A program made the position numbers and the translations under genes. A stretch of DNA of 64,000 bases from Lates calcarifer (Eukaryota; Chordata; Actinopteri; Centropomidae), in contig NC_066852.1 of assembly GCF_001640805.2 (NCBI RefSeq), positions 8,416,194-8,480,193 on the forward strand, given 5' to 3'. Below are positions 1 to 14,238 of the stretch, piece after piece. Below the pieces are notes generated by a model, which worked only from the letters and a program-made list of their open reading frames with translations, had not been told where the DNA came from and did not search any database. Each line of letters starts with the position of its first letter. Positions within the stretch are counted from its first letter, which is position 1.

Positions 1-3000
1 CAGTCTATTCAGTGTGCATATTTAGGATTCAGGAGTGGATTAAGGTTCCCAGGCCATAAAGCTTTGCTGCGTCAATTTATTTGCCGTTTCCAAAGAAACA
101 GGACGACAGATATGAGGTACTGTAGGATCTTGTCTCTCCTCACTCACCAGGTGTGGGAGGTTTTGTGAATGGTGAGCCAGATGCTGCAGTTTGCCATAAT
201 TGATAAGGATTTACATGGCTTCTCCATGGAGAAAGCCCAGTGTTAGGGATGGTGAAAAGCCATTGCTGTTTTCCTCTCTAGTTAAAACAATCTGACTTTA
301 ATGTGTCTGTGTGGGATGTTGGCAACATCTCGTGGAGGCAAAACACAGTGTAGCTGAGATCAAAGACACTTCCACCTTTCTGGGATTTCCATCTTTAATT
401 TTTTCCCTATAAAATCTTGCACAGTTTTTTGTACAGATCTGCAGGTTAAAAGTTGTTAACCCCCTGTCACCGGGTCTCAATAGAGTTTCAGCAACACACT
501 GTACATTCTAAGCTATAGTGCATATTACACTGGCACATGGGTGATGGGGCTTGATTGAGATTGTAGAAGTGATAACTGGCTATATTTCCCTAAAGGTGTG
601 AAGGAAAGTGCACCAGTGCCATAGTCATCTAATACTTTTATCTCTGCCACAGTCAGAATGGCGACAGCCTAATCCTCTGCTGATAAGATCCCTGTTTTTT
701 CTTTTTGCGGGCTAAAGAGTCAGTAGAGTTGGTTTTGTTCGTGCCTTTGTTTTTTTGTTTCCCCGTGTCAGACTATTGATTGTGGTTCTGTCCAAGGTTA
801 GGAAGGTATAGTTTTGTCAGACTCTCTTCCCAGGCTGTTCCCACAGTGCACGGAGGTGGTGTTGTGCTGCAGGATGCTCTTTGTTGCAGCTTAGGCCTGT
901 TCCAACAGGTCCTCATTGCCTCTGCAGGCTGCTTTACTGTTCCCGCTTTATGTTCTTGTCTTCCTGTGGACGAGGGGGATGAAGGCTGGAAAGGAGGTTG
1001 CGTTCCATAGATTGATTCTCTGCCTCACAACGTCTTTGTCCTCTTTCTGTCACAGATCATGATCTCTCCTCTGATAACCCATTCCGGCCTATTAATATAT
1101 TCTCATAATCATAAAACCAAATTGGAAGATGTCTTCTATGAGGCTAAATTCCTGTTATTTCTGTTATTACTGTAGGAGTTTCAGAAGTTACCCCATATTT
1201 TGCTCTGGACCTCGCTGAAGCATCACAGCCAGTTTTCATAAGCTGCAGTTATCACTTGTTATTTTGACCACATGCTGATCTTCATTAAAATGTTGCCATG
1301 CTGTTATTGCTTTTTTAAAATTTTCAAGGTTGGCATATAGGAAACCAACATCCAGCATTAGAAGACCATAGGAGTTTTGTACTGGTAATGTGACACTGAA
1401 AAAGATTCATCTTTACTGTGCTGATAAAACAGTACAGATGTACATTTTGTAGCCTTTTGGTAATACTGGATTTTGTTAAAGTGGAGCAGGAGCTATTTCT
1501 GTTATATACCACGAGATCATGTTTGTTAATGCATGTAAGCTCAGAGTAGAGGGTATAGAAAAAGTTACCAGTCTTCATCAGTGTATTCAAGTCATGAGAC
1601 TTTGCTTTGGTACGAATCCCTCTGATCTATTAAACTGTGATCTTCCTGGAAGTATGCCCTGTCCTCTGAATGAACACGTTCATTGGAACACTGGCTGGGG
1701 TCTGGCCAGCACTATTTGGACAAATACAAATACAGAGGAATTTTGACTCTCTCTCCCCCCTCCAGAATGAATCTTGCATAGTGACCAGAGGAGAAGTGCA
1801 AAGGCTTATGGGATAACTTTAAACTTGAAAGGATTGTCAACTGTCCTCTGGCCTCTGTTTAGAGAAGGAGTTGGAGTTTATCCTCCAATGGGCATTGTGC
1901 CCAATTAAAGGACATCGTAAAAGCTCCACCTATTTTTGCTTAAAGCCGCCTTGACTTTCTTTTCTTCCTCACGCTGTATTTTTGGGTCTTTGTGCTTTGA
2001 AATGTTGAATTGACCTTTGAGAGCTCCCTTAAATACATCAGCTATAATTAAGGCAGGCCAGGCAATTGACTGAATACCAGTTAACTCTGCACTTCACATT
2101 CTTTCGTCTCCCTTCTCCGTGTCCCACAAGGTACTGAATGCCTCCCTCAGCCGTCCGAGGACACTATCTGCACATTTCCCCCGGCTGGCCCTCAGCACGG
2201 CCGTTTGGGAGCGAGGGATGGGAGGGCGGAGGGGGGCGCTGAGGGAGAACATCAAAGAGAGTCCAGTTCCGAACGTGAGCTGGGATGATTAAAAACCGAG
2301 ACTGTTTACACTGCACTTCCCATATGGGCCCTCTCCTCCCCCTCCCTCTAGATTTCTTGTCCATGCTTCCTATCTCTGGATGAGATAACATCCTGTCCAG
2401 GGCTCCTCGGGGCTCCTCACTGCTTTACATTGCTGGGGTCGCTGCCGTGCATAGTTTGCATATGTGACATGTATATTTTGAAGTGTGAGCAGGAGCCTGG
2501 AGTTTTTTTTTCTTTGATATTAACTCTCTGAATTCTTAATTGTGTGAGAGCTTGATTAGACAGGTGAAAATTCAGACTTAAAAATAATGAAATAATGAAA
2601 ATCTGCACATTTCTGGGTTGCTTGGAGTTACTTTATGTCCTTTGAAAATCCATGATGCTTTTGGTGGATTTGTTATATGTAGCAATGAGAGTGTGGATGA
2701 ATTGCAATGTTAAAAGGATCATCTTGTCAGTAAAATGGCTGAAAATCGGATTAGTGTTAATGACAAGTGCTAAATTTTCACATTAAACTTTATGTTTTGC
2801 TGTCACTTTTATTTACTTCAGTCATTTACTCGTTAATGAATCTGGAGCACGGTTTTAGGTAATAAATTCCAACATTTGGCAAACAGATTCACTCACTCCC
2901 CTTATAATATAATAACAGTGAGAGTAGCAGCAGACTGGAAGGGGCCTGCTCTGAATTCTGCTGCAATCCTCAGTTCACATTCACAGTGATCATGTCTGGC

Positions 3001-4143
3001 ATGCAAAGCTCTACCATGTCCACTAGTATGGACACCATATGAGACCTCAAGATACACAGCAGTAGAATCACGTCCCCAGTCCATCCTATCTGGCTTGTGG
3101 TGACACTGGCAGTTACATAAAGGAATGAATGAAATCGCTAGAAGCTCACAATTTCCGCCTGCTTTGCCACAGTGCCTGTTAGAAAGAAGATAGACTTTTC
3201 TATGATTAAGTTCTTTCTTGTATAGAAAGGGAGGCATTTAGGGTCAATCATCAACTTTAAACCCAGTATATAACATGAGAAACATGCTCAGTGCTGTTAA
3301 TTCAAAGATTATTCATATTCCTTTTTGTAGCCAACTCACACAGATTTGTTGTTGTCAAGATGTGTTTGTCTTTTGTATTTCCATATGGTCATCAGCTCAG
3401 CCTGCCTGCTATTGCTTTTCTATCATCTCCACCTTTGAGTGATGTGAGACTTAAATTCTGTGTTGCCTCTGGCTCTTGACTTGAACAGACCCCACGTGTG
3501 TCCAAGCTATCAGACAAGCTCTGGACTAATGGTCTCTATTGGGCAGGGATCTAACAAAGCTGCAGCCTGCAGCACAGGAATCAGGGGCCAGTTCTGTCCT
3601 GCCCACCCTCTTCCACAAGTGATGGCTGCTGAGATGTTTCTTAACATCCCAACAGCACTGAAGAGGGGAGAGGCAGGTAAGGGAAACATGGCAAGTCTCT
3701 TAATCCTGCCGGCCCCCTTCTTTTTAAGTCATTAGACCAGGTCTGGAATTCTTGAATGTTATACAACACATTCTTGTCTACTTTTCATAGCTCTCCTCAT
3801 GCACATAACCAGGGCAGGTTTCTGTTACTTCAGTACACACTGTGACACTATTACTCTTTCACTCACCCACTCACTACCTCATTTGTGCACATAATTAATT
3901 CCACATTCTTTGCAACATACCCATGTAGAACTTGCAAACGCACACATGCTAAGTACACACATGCACACTATGCAGTATGGTAAAGGCATTACCACTAGAC
4001 TTATCCTTGAACCAGCCCACAGACAGGGTGAGTTGGGGAGAACAGAGGAGGAAGAAGAGAGCATCAGAACAGAGACAAACAGCATAATGAAACTAAACAT
4101 TAAAGTGAGGGCTTGTCCACCTATACCACTGATTGTGTATGTC

Positions 4144-4144
<1 letters not shown>
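1..4144. other. Noncoding stretch, nothing recognised
   Basis: Open frames are all under about 125 codons, with no domain or consistent splice signals. The longest near 3.9-4.2 kb is a CA/TG repeat translation. A G-rich block at 2190-2240 has no other promoter features. Confidence 0.6.
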
Positions 4145-4180
<36 letters not shown>

Positions 4181-4184
4181 GTGT
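4145..4184 (+). repeat. (TG)n microsatellite
   Basis: About 19 TG units with one CG interruption, TG on the + strand. Confidence 0.95.
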
Positions 4185-5006
4185 TCTTTCACATTCACAC
4201 ACTTCATTGGTCTCAGACAGAGTGGTGGAAAAACTTGCATACACACATAAACACACTAAAATGAAATGTTAATGATACAGGCTTTGTCTCGCTCTTCTTT
4301 TTGAACCCTTTTATTGTCTGAGAAACCACCAGAGCACTGAAGGAGTAACAGTGTATGCAGCTCTTTTAAGTTATGCCATTACATTGCCACACATCCGTTA
4401 CAGAAATGATTCATCGCTGACCATAAAAGAGCACATGCAAACACTCACACGTACACACACACATACCTACATTTTCCTTTGATTGCACCGTACCTGACAT
4501 GGGGCCAGTCGGGGCCAGGGTGCGTTCAGGGTCAGTGGAATTCAATTATGTAAAATGTCCGGTGATAGTCGAGAGTACTTTGGCATTTTTGCATTCACAG
4601 GGAGATGGGTATCTTGTGCGACCTTTTCTGAATTTATCCTGACAGCGCAGGTCAAGTGAAGCACCTGTCTCTTTCCAGTTGAAACCGATCCACTGGGAGT
4701 ACATAGGAAAGCCTGCTGATCCATAACGGATGTGAAGGCCAAAATATCCCTTCCCTGGGGATCAAGGCCACATTTATAGAGAATTACAGAGAACCATGTT
4801 GCAATAGAGGACAATTGCACCCTATAGCAGGAGAAAAAAAAATGACATTTTTAAACTCACAGTGTCTATATTAAAAATCATGCACTATATAATGCTGGAG
4901 AAATCTGAATAGTGACTTGATTAAATAATTAATTTTGCCTTATTTCTCAGGCTTTTTAGATAAAGTTAGCTCAAGCTTGCAGCTTGGTCCTCATAATGGC
5001 AAAACA

Positions 5007-5359
5007 CCACTTTGGTCCAGACTGACATATGTCAACAGTCACAGATATTCATGGGGCCCAGAGGATGAATCCCAGTAAGTTTGGTGGTCCTCTGACATAT
5101 AACGCCACAATGAAGTTGACATTTTTGGTTGCATCTCGACAACTACTGGATGGATTGCCAAGAAATTTGGTACAAATGCTCATGTCCCCCTCAGGATGAA
5201 CTATAGTAACATTGATGATACCTTTTTCATCTAGCACCATCATCACTTCAAAATCTGTATTCAGTACTTGTAATACTAATGACATTATCATCAGCCTTAG
5301 CTGTACTTTGTAAGTACAGCCTCACAGAACTGTTAGCATGGCTGGAGACTCTTGGTCTT
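5007..5359 (+). repeat. Interspersed repeat family A, copy 1 (longest)
   Basis: Begins CCACTTTGGTCCAGACTGA and contains the internal phrases ACTGGATGGATTGCCAAGAAAT, CATCTAGCACCATCATCA and ACTAATGACATTATCATCAGCC. It ends CAGCCTCACAGAACTGTTAGCATGGCTGGAGACTCTTGGTCTT. The same phrases recur in order at 37.1, 50.0, 55.3 and 59.5 kb, each copy truncated differently. I know this as a very common noncoding repeat in percomorph genomes but cannot name its class. It is diverged and has no coding capacity. Confidence 0.8.
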
Positions 5360-6608
5360 ATTGATCAAACTAGACCAGATTGTTTTGTGTTTTCTCTTAA
5401 AATTACATGGAAATTTTAGATTCTTAAACAATCATACCAAGTACATTACAAAAGAGAATGGGACCCACTCACACAATCTGTTTTCCTTAAACCTGCCAAC
5501 CTCATTGGCCAGAGGCCAGTTCTTGACAGTGCTACTAAAGATCTTTAGCTTTTAGATAGGCATGATTAATGGTTAAACTTCTGTTTAATAAGCATGTATC
5601 TAATTTTAGTTTTGACAAATTATTTTCAAACTATTCTTAAAAAGCTGAATAAAAGCTTACCTATAATGGAGTTAACATTATACCACAAACAGTTTTGTTT
5701 ATAAATAATTTGAGATGTGGAGTTGAATTGAACTCCCCACTGCTTGTAATCATTTGGGACCTAATTTGTGCTTGCTGTCTTATCATTACACACTTAATAC
5801 ATTTCGGCCAGTGTATTAATAGATAGTGTATGTGTTGACTTTATCATGCAGTCGGTCACTATTGACTTCTACCCACCCTGTAGTGGCCAGAGCAGCCTTT
5901 ACTACTCCCTCTGACATCAAAGGCTCAGATGCTTCTCTGCAGTTTCTCATATCTCTGCTTGTCTCACTCCTCTTTCTCCCATTAGCTCAGCCTCAAATTC
6001 CTCCTCCTCACCTCTTCTCCTCTAACCAGCCCTCTCTTGTTTCTTGATAGCTCTTTAAAATGGTTGTAATTCATTGCATGTGCTTTAGTTTCAAGGACAA
6101 AAATGGCTACATGTACTCAAAAGGCAGGAAGCGCTTAGTTTGCTGAGAGGTTGGAGGAAAAGAGTCATCACCATACCACAGATAAATGCTCTCTGACAAA
6201 CTCCCTCCCTCTCTCCGGCTCCCTGTGGCTCCTTCAGTCACTCTCTCAGACATTTTTTTTGTATGGCTTTGTGTTTGCCACTTGGACAAAAGTAGCAATA
6301 GGACCTCCCAGCAATGTAAGTTCATCAGTTATAAATGGCCATAAGTTGTTTGGCCCCTGTGTGACAAGCTGAAAAGTTTTTGTACTACATGTTTATGACA
6401 TATTTGTGTCAGAGCTGCCCAGTGATATTGTTCAAAAGCAGAATTAGCAGTGAGTACATAGCAGTCTTCAGACTGGAAGTAAATTTTCTACTTTTCTGCT
6501 TGAACGCTTGGCTCAACGATCCGCAAGAAGAAGAGCTTTCACCTGTGTGACGGTCTGGTTCTTTATGTATGTGTGTACAAGCATGAGTGAGCCTTTGTGA
6601 GTGTGTCC

Positions 6609-6655
<47 letters not shown>

Positions 6656-9600
6656 ACTGGAGGTGGAGCTCCCATACTGAGATCATTTACCAAACTCTAT
6701 TAAGCGGGATCAAAGTGACTTAGATCTTTCAGTGCTCCATGACTACAAAAGCCATATTGTAACCCCAGATCCAGGGAGATAACACTGCTGACAAAAAATT
6801 CTTTATGTCTCCAAAAGTCACATGGTCACTTCCAAACAACAAACAGCATGTCTCCTTTTTGACCTTTTTTTTTGCCTTCTTCTTAGAAAGGCTTCAGTGT
6901 TAGTTGCAATAATGGTCCTAATGGTTGTACTTCCCTGCTTCATGCAGAGTTTGATTCACTTCAATTCAATTAGAAAAGCTTAACACAAACTCTGATTTTA
7001 CTGTATACACTCTGACAACAACAAAGTCTGATTCTGTCTCATCACCAAAGATGAAACAAGTTGTTTGAGACATGTTATAATATTGGTTGTGATACCTTTA
7101 TGCTATGGCCTTGCAGTACTGTAACACACGCCTTTACTCTAATGAAGGCCACATGCTATGGTTGTATTAGTGTTGGTGCATTACTGAAGCCAGGCAGATG
7201 TGTATACCTTTTACTACATCACATATGTGGTTGCTAACAAGGAAACCAGGCTGTCCAACAGAGATCAATGTATGAAATTATCTCCATTTTTTAATGTTCC
7301 TGTCCACATGTATTTGCTGATTTTTTAGCAATTTGTAACACTTGTTAAGCAGCTAACTTGTTAGCAACACAACTAAAGAGCATGTGCTGGTGCATGTGTT
7401 TATTTATGAAGAGCATGCAGTGCCAGCCTCTGTGACAAATTGTGTTTCCTGTTACCACCTCACAATTAAAGACAACCCGTTTTTTTGCCAGTTGAATGTT
7501 TTAAATGTGAACTAGCAGCGGTGTTTGGAGAATGAACAGTGAAGCTATCAATGAGATAAAATTACAAACAATAATACTGGATTACATGCTTGCATCATTT
7601 TCTGTGAATCCTTTGTGTGTAAGTAGGCACTTTGCCCAGTAATGGTGGACTCAGCCACTGAAAAAAATAGTGATGTAAAAAGGGGTTTGATTTCATGTCT
7701 TGTTACTTTAAGGACTTATTCTCTGTGACTGGATCTGTGCCCTTTGCTAGTTGTTTAGCTTGCATAGTTAGAAAATTTACAATGCCACTGAGACTTAAGT
7801 CTCAAAAATTAACCATTAATTAATGAGAAGGTTTCTATCCTAGGAATTCACTTATTTCATGAGTAGAAACACTTGATTGGAAACTTGTTACAGGAGTAAC
7901 ATGTCAGTTATCACTAACACCTCTTTCTGTCTTCCTAATTTAAGCCTGATGCAAACAATGAGCTGTAACTTCCAAACAGAGGTAGCTAAGCAGAAACAGA
8001 GGTAGCATCACATCTGTCTGGGAAAGATTCAATACACTTTTTAGAGCATATTGTATTGTTCTCTACAGAACAGGTGGTCAGCAAAGTAAAACACTGTAAA
8101 TGGAAAAATACTTCTTTTTTTGCTTGAACAAAGACTGTGTTTTCGCCCTTTGTAGCTGCTTGCCTGTTCCTAATGACTACTGTGTGAGCAGGAGGTGAAT
8201 GATTGTTCTCAGTGAACATGACTGATCATCATACATCCAGTCACATGCCTGCCAGCATGATAGATGGCTGTTCTCTCAGTTGGATTAAATAAAAAGTGCA
8301 TGCTTTTGAATTAGACAAAGGGTTAGTATATCTGCCAGACAAGTGTGTTTAACTAATGTGTTCGTCTCTGTTAACCTGCTGGGAGTTTTCCGCTTCCCCT
8401 TTGGGGAGTTTATGTTGAAAATGCACACTCAGGGCTGTAGAGTAAAAGTCCCATGTGACATGCTGAGAGAATTTGAGCTGGTGTCACATGGCCACTGTAT
8501 ATGCACGTATGCATGTTCTCACAAATACATTTCACACATTTTTCTTTTCCCCTGCCATCAGTACCACTTCTCAGCCTGCCTCTACTTGTTTATTTGAATA
8601 AATGCTACACTACAGCACAGTGATCCAGATCCAAGTCCCACAAATCCAACTTGCTAAATAGGTCTTATCTAAGGTGGGTGTTCAGGCACTTTGTGGATAT
8701 GAGCAGTAGGGATCTTTATTGGAACCTAGACCCAGACCAGGACCTAAGTGAGCCGGGGTCCAAATTTTATTCACAAATATTAAATTGGTTGGAAAATTAT
8801 TATCTCCTGTCAAATATTTTACTGCTGGTACAGGAGCCTTTTCTGTATATGAGTCTTTGGAGAAAATTACTTAACTTAATTCATTCATAGGACATCTCTC
8901 GGTTTAAAAATAATTGTAATATATCCTCAGGCCACATGGAAGTGTGAGGAACTCCAATGAGCATCCTTAAATGAGCACAGAAGAGAACAAATCTTAAAAA
9001 AAAGATGACTGAGAGGCAGTCCACTTTGTTTACTTGGTTTAAATTCTGCTGTGAGGAGCCAATCACAGAGACTTTTCCCTTGGAATGCAGGCTTGAGCAG
9101 GTATGGCTCAGGGAATCAGTGCTTTAGCTACTGTAAGAAAGTGTGTAGGCTGCCAAACTCTCATTTATCAGATGTGAGATGGACAATGGCAACAATGATA
9201 GGGATTGGATCAGAGCCTCCAGAAAACTTCTGAGGCACTGCATGCTTTTCACAACAATGTTTTCAAATGCTCCAAAGCCACTCTATGGCCATTTTAGAGC
9301 TTTATATTCTGTTGACTTCAAACAGTGGGACGCTTCCTTTAAACATGTGACAACAATGCTGCCACCAGCCATTTATTAGTTCTACCCCAGGTGGAATAAC
9401 TGGTTCAGCACAGCCATGCGCTGACCTTGTTGCACACTCCAAAAACAACTAAACCCAAGCTAGACTGTGCTTGCTGTACTGACCAGCAACCCTCAGGAGA
9501 GGACTGTGTATCTAGGAGACCCGTTCCAATTGGCCATGACCTCCTGACTGGCTGCTCCTAATTAGAAGCAGTCCCTCACAGTGCCTCCCTCTCTTGTCCA

Positions 9601-11339
9601 AAGTAAATACCTTGGCACCCAGAAGGAATGCTGACAGACTGCTGTTTAGGGTGCTCTGAGAGAGGCTTGGACAGTCACTGACTCCCCTCACGTTTAACCC
9701 TCTGGAGTGTGGTACAGCCAACACTAACAGCTCACGCTAGTCAGCAACGGAAACACAAGTGATGTCATTGTTGAACTCACTCAAACTATGCATTACTATC
9801 TTGGTGCTTTCATGCCAGCATGCTGTGTTGGTTTTCCACTTTCAGATTATTCTCTTCAAATAGCCTTGACCACAAACTGGGACTTTGTGGGGAAGTGATA
9901 GAGCAGCGGAATATCATCTACATCTGGGTTACATAACCTGTGTGTTTACATTTAGTCCAACTTTATGCTTCCTGCAGCCTCCAAGTAAAAAAACAGATCC
10001 TTGCTGTTTCAATGTCAGCTGCCCTTGGTGTGCAGCGGTTGACTGGAATCAGGTGGGTGGATCAAAAGGCAGTCTGTGTTTGAGAGAACAGGGCCATGAT
10101 GTCTCATCAGGGCCGTTCACCTGATAACCTCCTGTGTGGGAGCTGCTCCAAAACAGCAAGTAGTACTTGACAGCTAACAAAGCATGTTTTTAGGACTGTA
10201 TGGAGTCATACGGACTCCTTTTCTACTTTGAGATGGTCTGTTGGTGACTTGAACTGCCAAGCCTCACTCCCTCACAGCCTGTTATTTAAACCCCCAGATT
10301 GCTGTGGGGAAGTGGTGTGGGGCATGGTGTTGCTCTTTGTTCTGGGCCCTAGGTTAGGGTTAGCACAGCATTACACCAGAGCAGTTCTGAAAGCCAACTC
10401 TAAAGACTAAAGCAGAGCTGTGTGTGGTTTGGTGTTTGGTCTGCTCACTCTGAGATTAGAGCAGCAGGTTGGCAGAGGATTGGGTAATGACATGTCTACC
10501 ACTCTTGAGTCCTTGGACTGTCTGGGACTGCAGGGCTACTTGAAAGCAAGACGCACACACACACCTACACACATAAGCATAGCATGTCTTCCACCACCAG
10601 AGTAAATCTGACCACAAAGAGTCACCAAGACAGGCTAACATTGTGGTAACAGAAACAACATTTATGATCTCTGCCAAATGAGATGTGACATGGTCAGCCA
10701 CTAATAGTCATAGACACGCAGATGACACATAATGTTCCACGTGTGTCACTGAATTAAAATCTTATTTTCTAGAGACTTAAGTCTTTGTGAATGTATATAA
10801 CAGTATGGAAATAAAGCTGGTGTGTAAAGAGTATTATAATAGAGGAATGCATTTATTTGAAGTATTGTCTGCAGCTTCAATTCAATCCCTTTGTGCATTC
10901 TTTCCATTTTACACGTGTTTGTAAATGCTTGGACTGTGCTACAGAGTGTATTTAGTATGCTCTGTATCTGTGTATTCAAAGCTCTCTGGAAATGAAAGCA
11001 TTTTAGTTGTCTCACAGTTTTATAAATCTTATTCCAAATCTGATCCACTAGCCTCCATCACAACAGAAATGTTAGTGCCTCTACATCACAATGTTATGAT
11101 TATTTTCTGAACACCAGAAATGTATTTGCATCACTTGAATTTATAATCAAACTGGTTTTCAAAGCAGTTAGATCATGTTCTTAGGTCTTGTGACCCTGTT
11201 AGAGGAGTGTTTACATCCTGCTGTATTTTATGAAGAAAGTCCTGTTGAGTGCTCATTACAACATTTTGTTCTATATGAGTCAACAGCGTGTTTATGAAGC
11301 TCTAGTCCAAACCTAAGAGCTAGGAGCTAAGCCAAGATC
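5360..11339. other. Noncoding stretch
   Basis: Apart from the (TG)22 at 6.6 kb, the sequence appears unique. Chance frames of 60-84 codons show no family resemblance. No tRNA or other RNA gene was seen. Confidence 0.6.
6611..6654 (+). repeat. (TG)22 microsatellite
   Basis: Uninterrupted TG run on the + strand, preceded by imperfect GT-rich sequence from about 6560. Confidence 0.97.
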
Positions 11340-11361
11340 AGAGAGAGAGAGAGAGAGAGAG
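11340..11361 (+). repeat. (AG)n microsatellite
   Basis: About ten GA units followed by a G-rich stretch (GGGACTGGTGGGGGTGGTGGGG). Confidence 0.93.
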
Positions 11362-11645
11362 GGACTGGTGGGGGTGGTGGGGTATACACAGTGTGTCTAC
11401 TGCTGTTCCCTGACCTACCTCCATGCCGCTGACTTCCACTGTTTGCCCACTCTGTTAACTATTACCAAAAGGCTGTGTACCTTGGCTGCAGCCCAACACT
11501 CTTACACATACTGTGGCCCATTATCAAAGGAGACCTGCACTACAAGCCCTGGAGTCCTTCCAAAAAGGCCACCGCCACAGTTTCTGCTTCAAGACCTATC
11601 CCAGCTCTGCAGCACTATCTGAGCACTCCCTCCTGCTTTGTCTCC

Positions 11646-11648
<3 letters not shown>

Positions 11649-11689
<41 letters not shown>

Positions 11690-11696
11690 GTCTCTC
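11649..11696 (+). repeat. (TC)n microsatellite
   Basis: Fourteen TC units, then imperfect TC repeats. Open frames here that translate as Ser-Leu runs are repeat artefacts. Confidence 0.95.
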
Positions 11697-12103
11697 GCTT
11701 CTCCTTGCATTCTCTCTCTCTCCTAATCCCCTTGCTCGAACATGCACATGTTGGTTAAACTGTCCTTGGCAGGTACCTCACCCACTCACACATCTTTTTA
11801 TAATCCCTTTTATGTTTGCATTCATTTTCTTTGGTGTGGTTACAGTAAAAAACACTGGAAGAGTAAAAACATGAGGGTTTCACCTCAACCCATAAAATTA
11901 CTGTCTTTTTATGTTGTAAATGATCTGCTTTAGTTTTGTACTATTACAAATACCTGTTGGTTCATAATGTAGATGCACAGTGTATTTTACTTAAAAGAGT
12001 TATAAAAGCAACATGAGAGTATGTATTGATTATCATCTTCTTGTTCCTGAAATGAATAATCTACATTTCATACAGAAGAAGTTTTTGGCTGTAGTACCAA
12101 ATA

Positions 12104-12592
12104 TGGCTGCAACTAATAATAATTGTTATTATTGATTTATCTGTCCATTATTTTATGCTTAATCAATTCAGATTTATCTGTAAAATATCAGATAATACTA
12201 CAGTTTCACAGAGCACATGCTCATGAATTGCTTCTTTTGTCTGACCAACAGTTTACTATGATACAACTGATAACTTTCTTTACACAAAGTTACAAAGTCC
12301 TTCAAAAGACATAAAACCAGCAGTTGTGTAGTGTAATAAAGTAGAGCAAAATACACAGCAATTTAACAGATAAGTATCAAAGACAAAATGCAGAAAAATA
12401 ATCTAAAATAAATGAGTATAAAGAGCTTGCCTGAGTTCCCATGGCAGGTAGTACCAGAGTCAAGGAGCCATATCACTGAAAACACACAAATGGAAAAAAA
12501 CACAAAATCTTCATTTGAAAAGCTAGAACTATTACACTTATGACACTTGATAATTAACTGATTATTGATTCGATAATTGAAAAAGTGGCAGT
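12104..12592. mobile_element. Palindromic DNA-transposon-like repeat, possibly interrupted
   Basis: The left end GGCTGCAACTAATAATAATTG, with TTATTGATTTATCTGTCC, and the right end TTAACTGATTATTGATTCGATAATTGAAA form imperfect inverted repeats. Both resemble the abundant fish GCTGCAACTAACGATTATTTTC element. The middle, about 12290-12480, does not match what I know of that element and may be a secondary insertion or decay. There is no coding frame. Confidence 0.5.
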
Positions 12593-12942
12593 GGCAGAAC
12601 TGATTTCAAACCTCACTGGAAAACAAAAGGTCAACTGGAAGCATAGATAGTGTAAAATGAACAGATACTACCATCTTTCTAATAATACTGTTAAAGTTGG
12701 TGCTGTATACACATGCTGAAGGTGGATGTAGTTGCTCTTTTTTCCCAGTTATCTTCTATCACATAATAAATGGCACCATCTGTGATCCAAATGTAAACAA
12801 AAGCTCTGCCTCACTTCCTAAAAGCAAAGCAAAGACTGGAACCTGCTATCACTATCATCAAATTGTTATCAAGACTTTATTATTTAATAAATCCTGATAA
12901 CAAATTACAATTTTGTGCATATTTAGCCAATTTTGTTAGCCC

Positions 12943-13366
12943 ATTATTCTGAGATAAGGAATCAATTATGTCCCTATCTTGAGATATCAAACATTAATAT
13001 CTTATGATCATGACTTTATTAACTCATTATCCTGAGATGACAAATTCACGGTCTGGCAAGATCCAGTCTGATTGCCCAATTGATTCTGACAGAGTCAGAA
13101 GTAGACAGACAGAACAGAGCACCACTGACAGCTAATCAGATTTTACATCATTTAATTTATTGACTTGAAAGTCAAATGACTAAATAATGAGAAAGCTGAC
13201 TTGGACAAAATCTCTGTCTACATCAGTCCAATTGGACACTGGCAAAGCCCTAAATTTGCTTTCACAAGATAGTGAGATATGTTGGTCATGATCACAAGAA
13301 AACAATTTAATTTGGAGGTGATTACATAATTGTACCAGGAAATCCCAAACAATTATCTCAAGATAA
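12943..13366. repeat. Region with recurring TTATCTYGAGATAA-like half-palindromes
   Basis: Variants of the self-complementary word appear at 12945-12956 (ATTCTGAGATAA), 12975-12986 (ATCTTGAGATAT), 12996-13010 (a degenerate copy), 13027-13040 (TTATCCTGAGATGA) and 13351-13366 (AATTATCTCAAGATAA). The first four are roughly 20-33 bases apart, which suggests a decayed tandem array. A similar satellite-like repeat occurs in fish genomes. The stretch 13041-13350 between is unremarkable. Confidence 0.4.
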
Positions 13367-14179
13367 GAAGATGTGCTTGAAGATGTGGTTTCATCGTAAG
13401 TGGATGAAATAATTAGGAGAAACCAATTTAATTGTCCATAACTACTTAACAATAATATTAATATGAAACTAAACTGTTAATAATCTGCTCTTGTTTGTAT
13501 TTTTTTTATAGTGGGACAGTTACACACGGAGTTTCAACCTGTCTTAGATTATTACAAATCAAGCAGTGTTTTCTGATTTTAAGTTTTTATATAATGTAGT
13601 GTGCATTCTTCAGATAAACATCTTGACATACTGTTCAGTGTATGTCAAGTTTTATCAAGTAAATTTTGTCTCTTTGATTTCTGTGCCATCTTGTCACAAG
13701 TGATTCATTTCAGTTCTTAACACTGAATAATATTGGGCACATGTGAACCAAATATCATCAACCAGATTCAGAGTTCACAATGTAATGTATTTGTTATGCC
13801 CCCTGTTGGTTGATACTGATATGTGGCTGCCATATTGTTCATCTCATTATGGACTGCATAGAGACCATGTGTGTATGAAAGTACACTGATCTTATTGGTG
13901 ATGTATACTGCAGTTTTTTAAACAAATGTAGGTAAGAGGAGCTGACAGCAGCTAGATGAATACTATGAATGTGTGTCTGTGTGTGTTTTTTATAGTGTAT
14001 TATGTTGCTTATTTGATCAGGTGGCAGTCTCGTCATACTTGAACCAGGTGCTCACCGATATTCGGCTGACTCTGTCTGCACACATGGCACTTTTGGTGGC
14101 ATGTAAACAGATCATACTTTGAAGTGTGGCACTTAGAATCTGATTCTTTATAATTGATATGTAAATACAAAGCGCTTTG

Positions 14180-14181
<2 letters not shown>

Positions 14182-14236
<55 letters not shown>
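14182..14236 (+). repeat. (GT)27 microsatellite
   Basis: Uninterrupted GT run of about 55 bases. It lies about 400 bases before the SINE. Confidence 0.97.

Positions 14237-14238
<2 letters not shown>

Noticed and set aside
3879..4272. Open frames of up to 125 codons with His-Thr or Cys-Val runs, here and at 34.4, 40.2-40.5 and 46.8 kb.
   Set aside because: They are translations of TG/CA microsatellites.
12300..12360. A TGTAGTGTAATAAAGTAGAGC stretch considered as mir-142-like, because mir-142 lies near RNF43 in mammals.
   Set aside because: It does not match the mature microRNA arms and does not form a clean hairpin.
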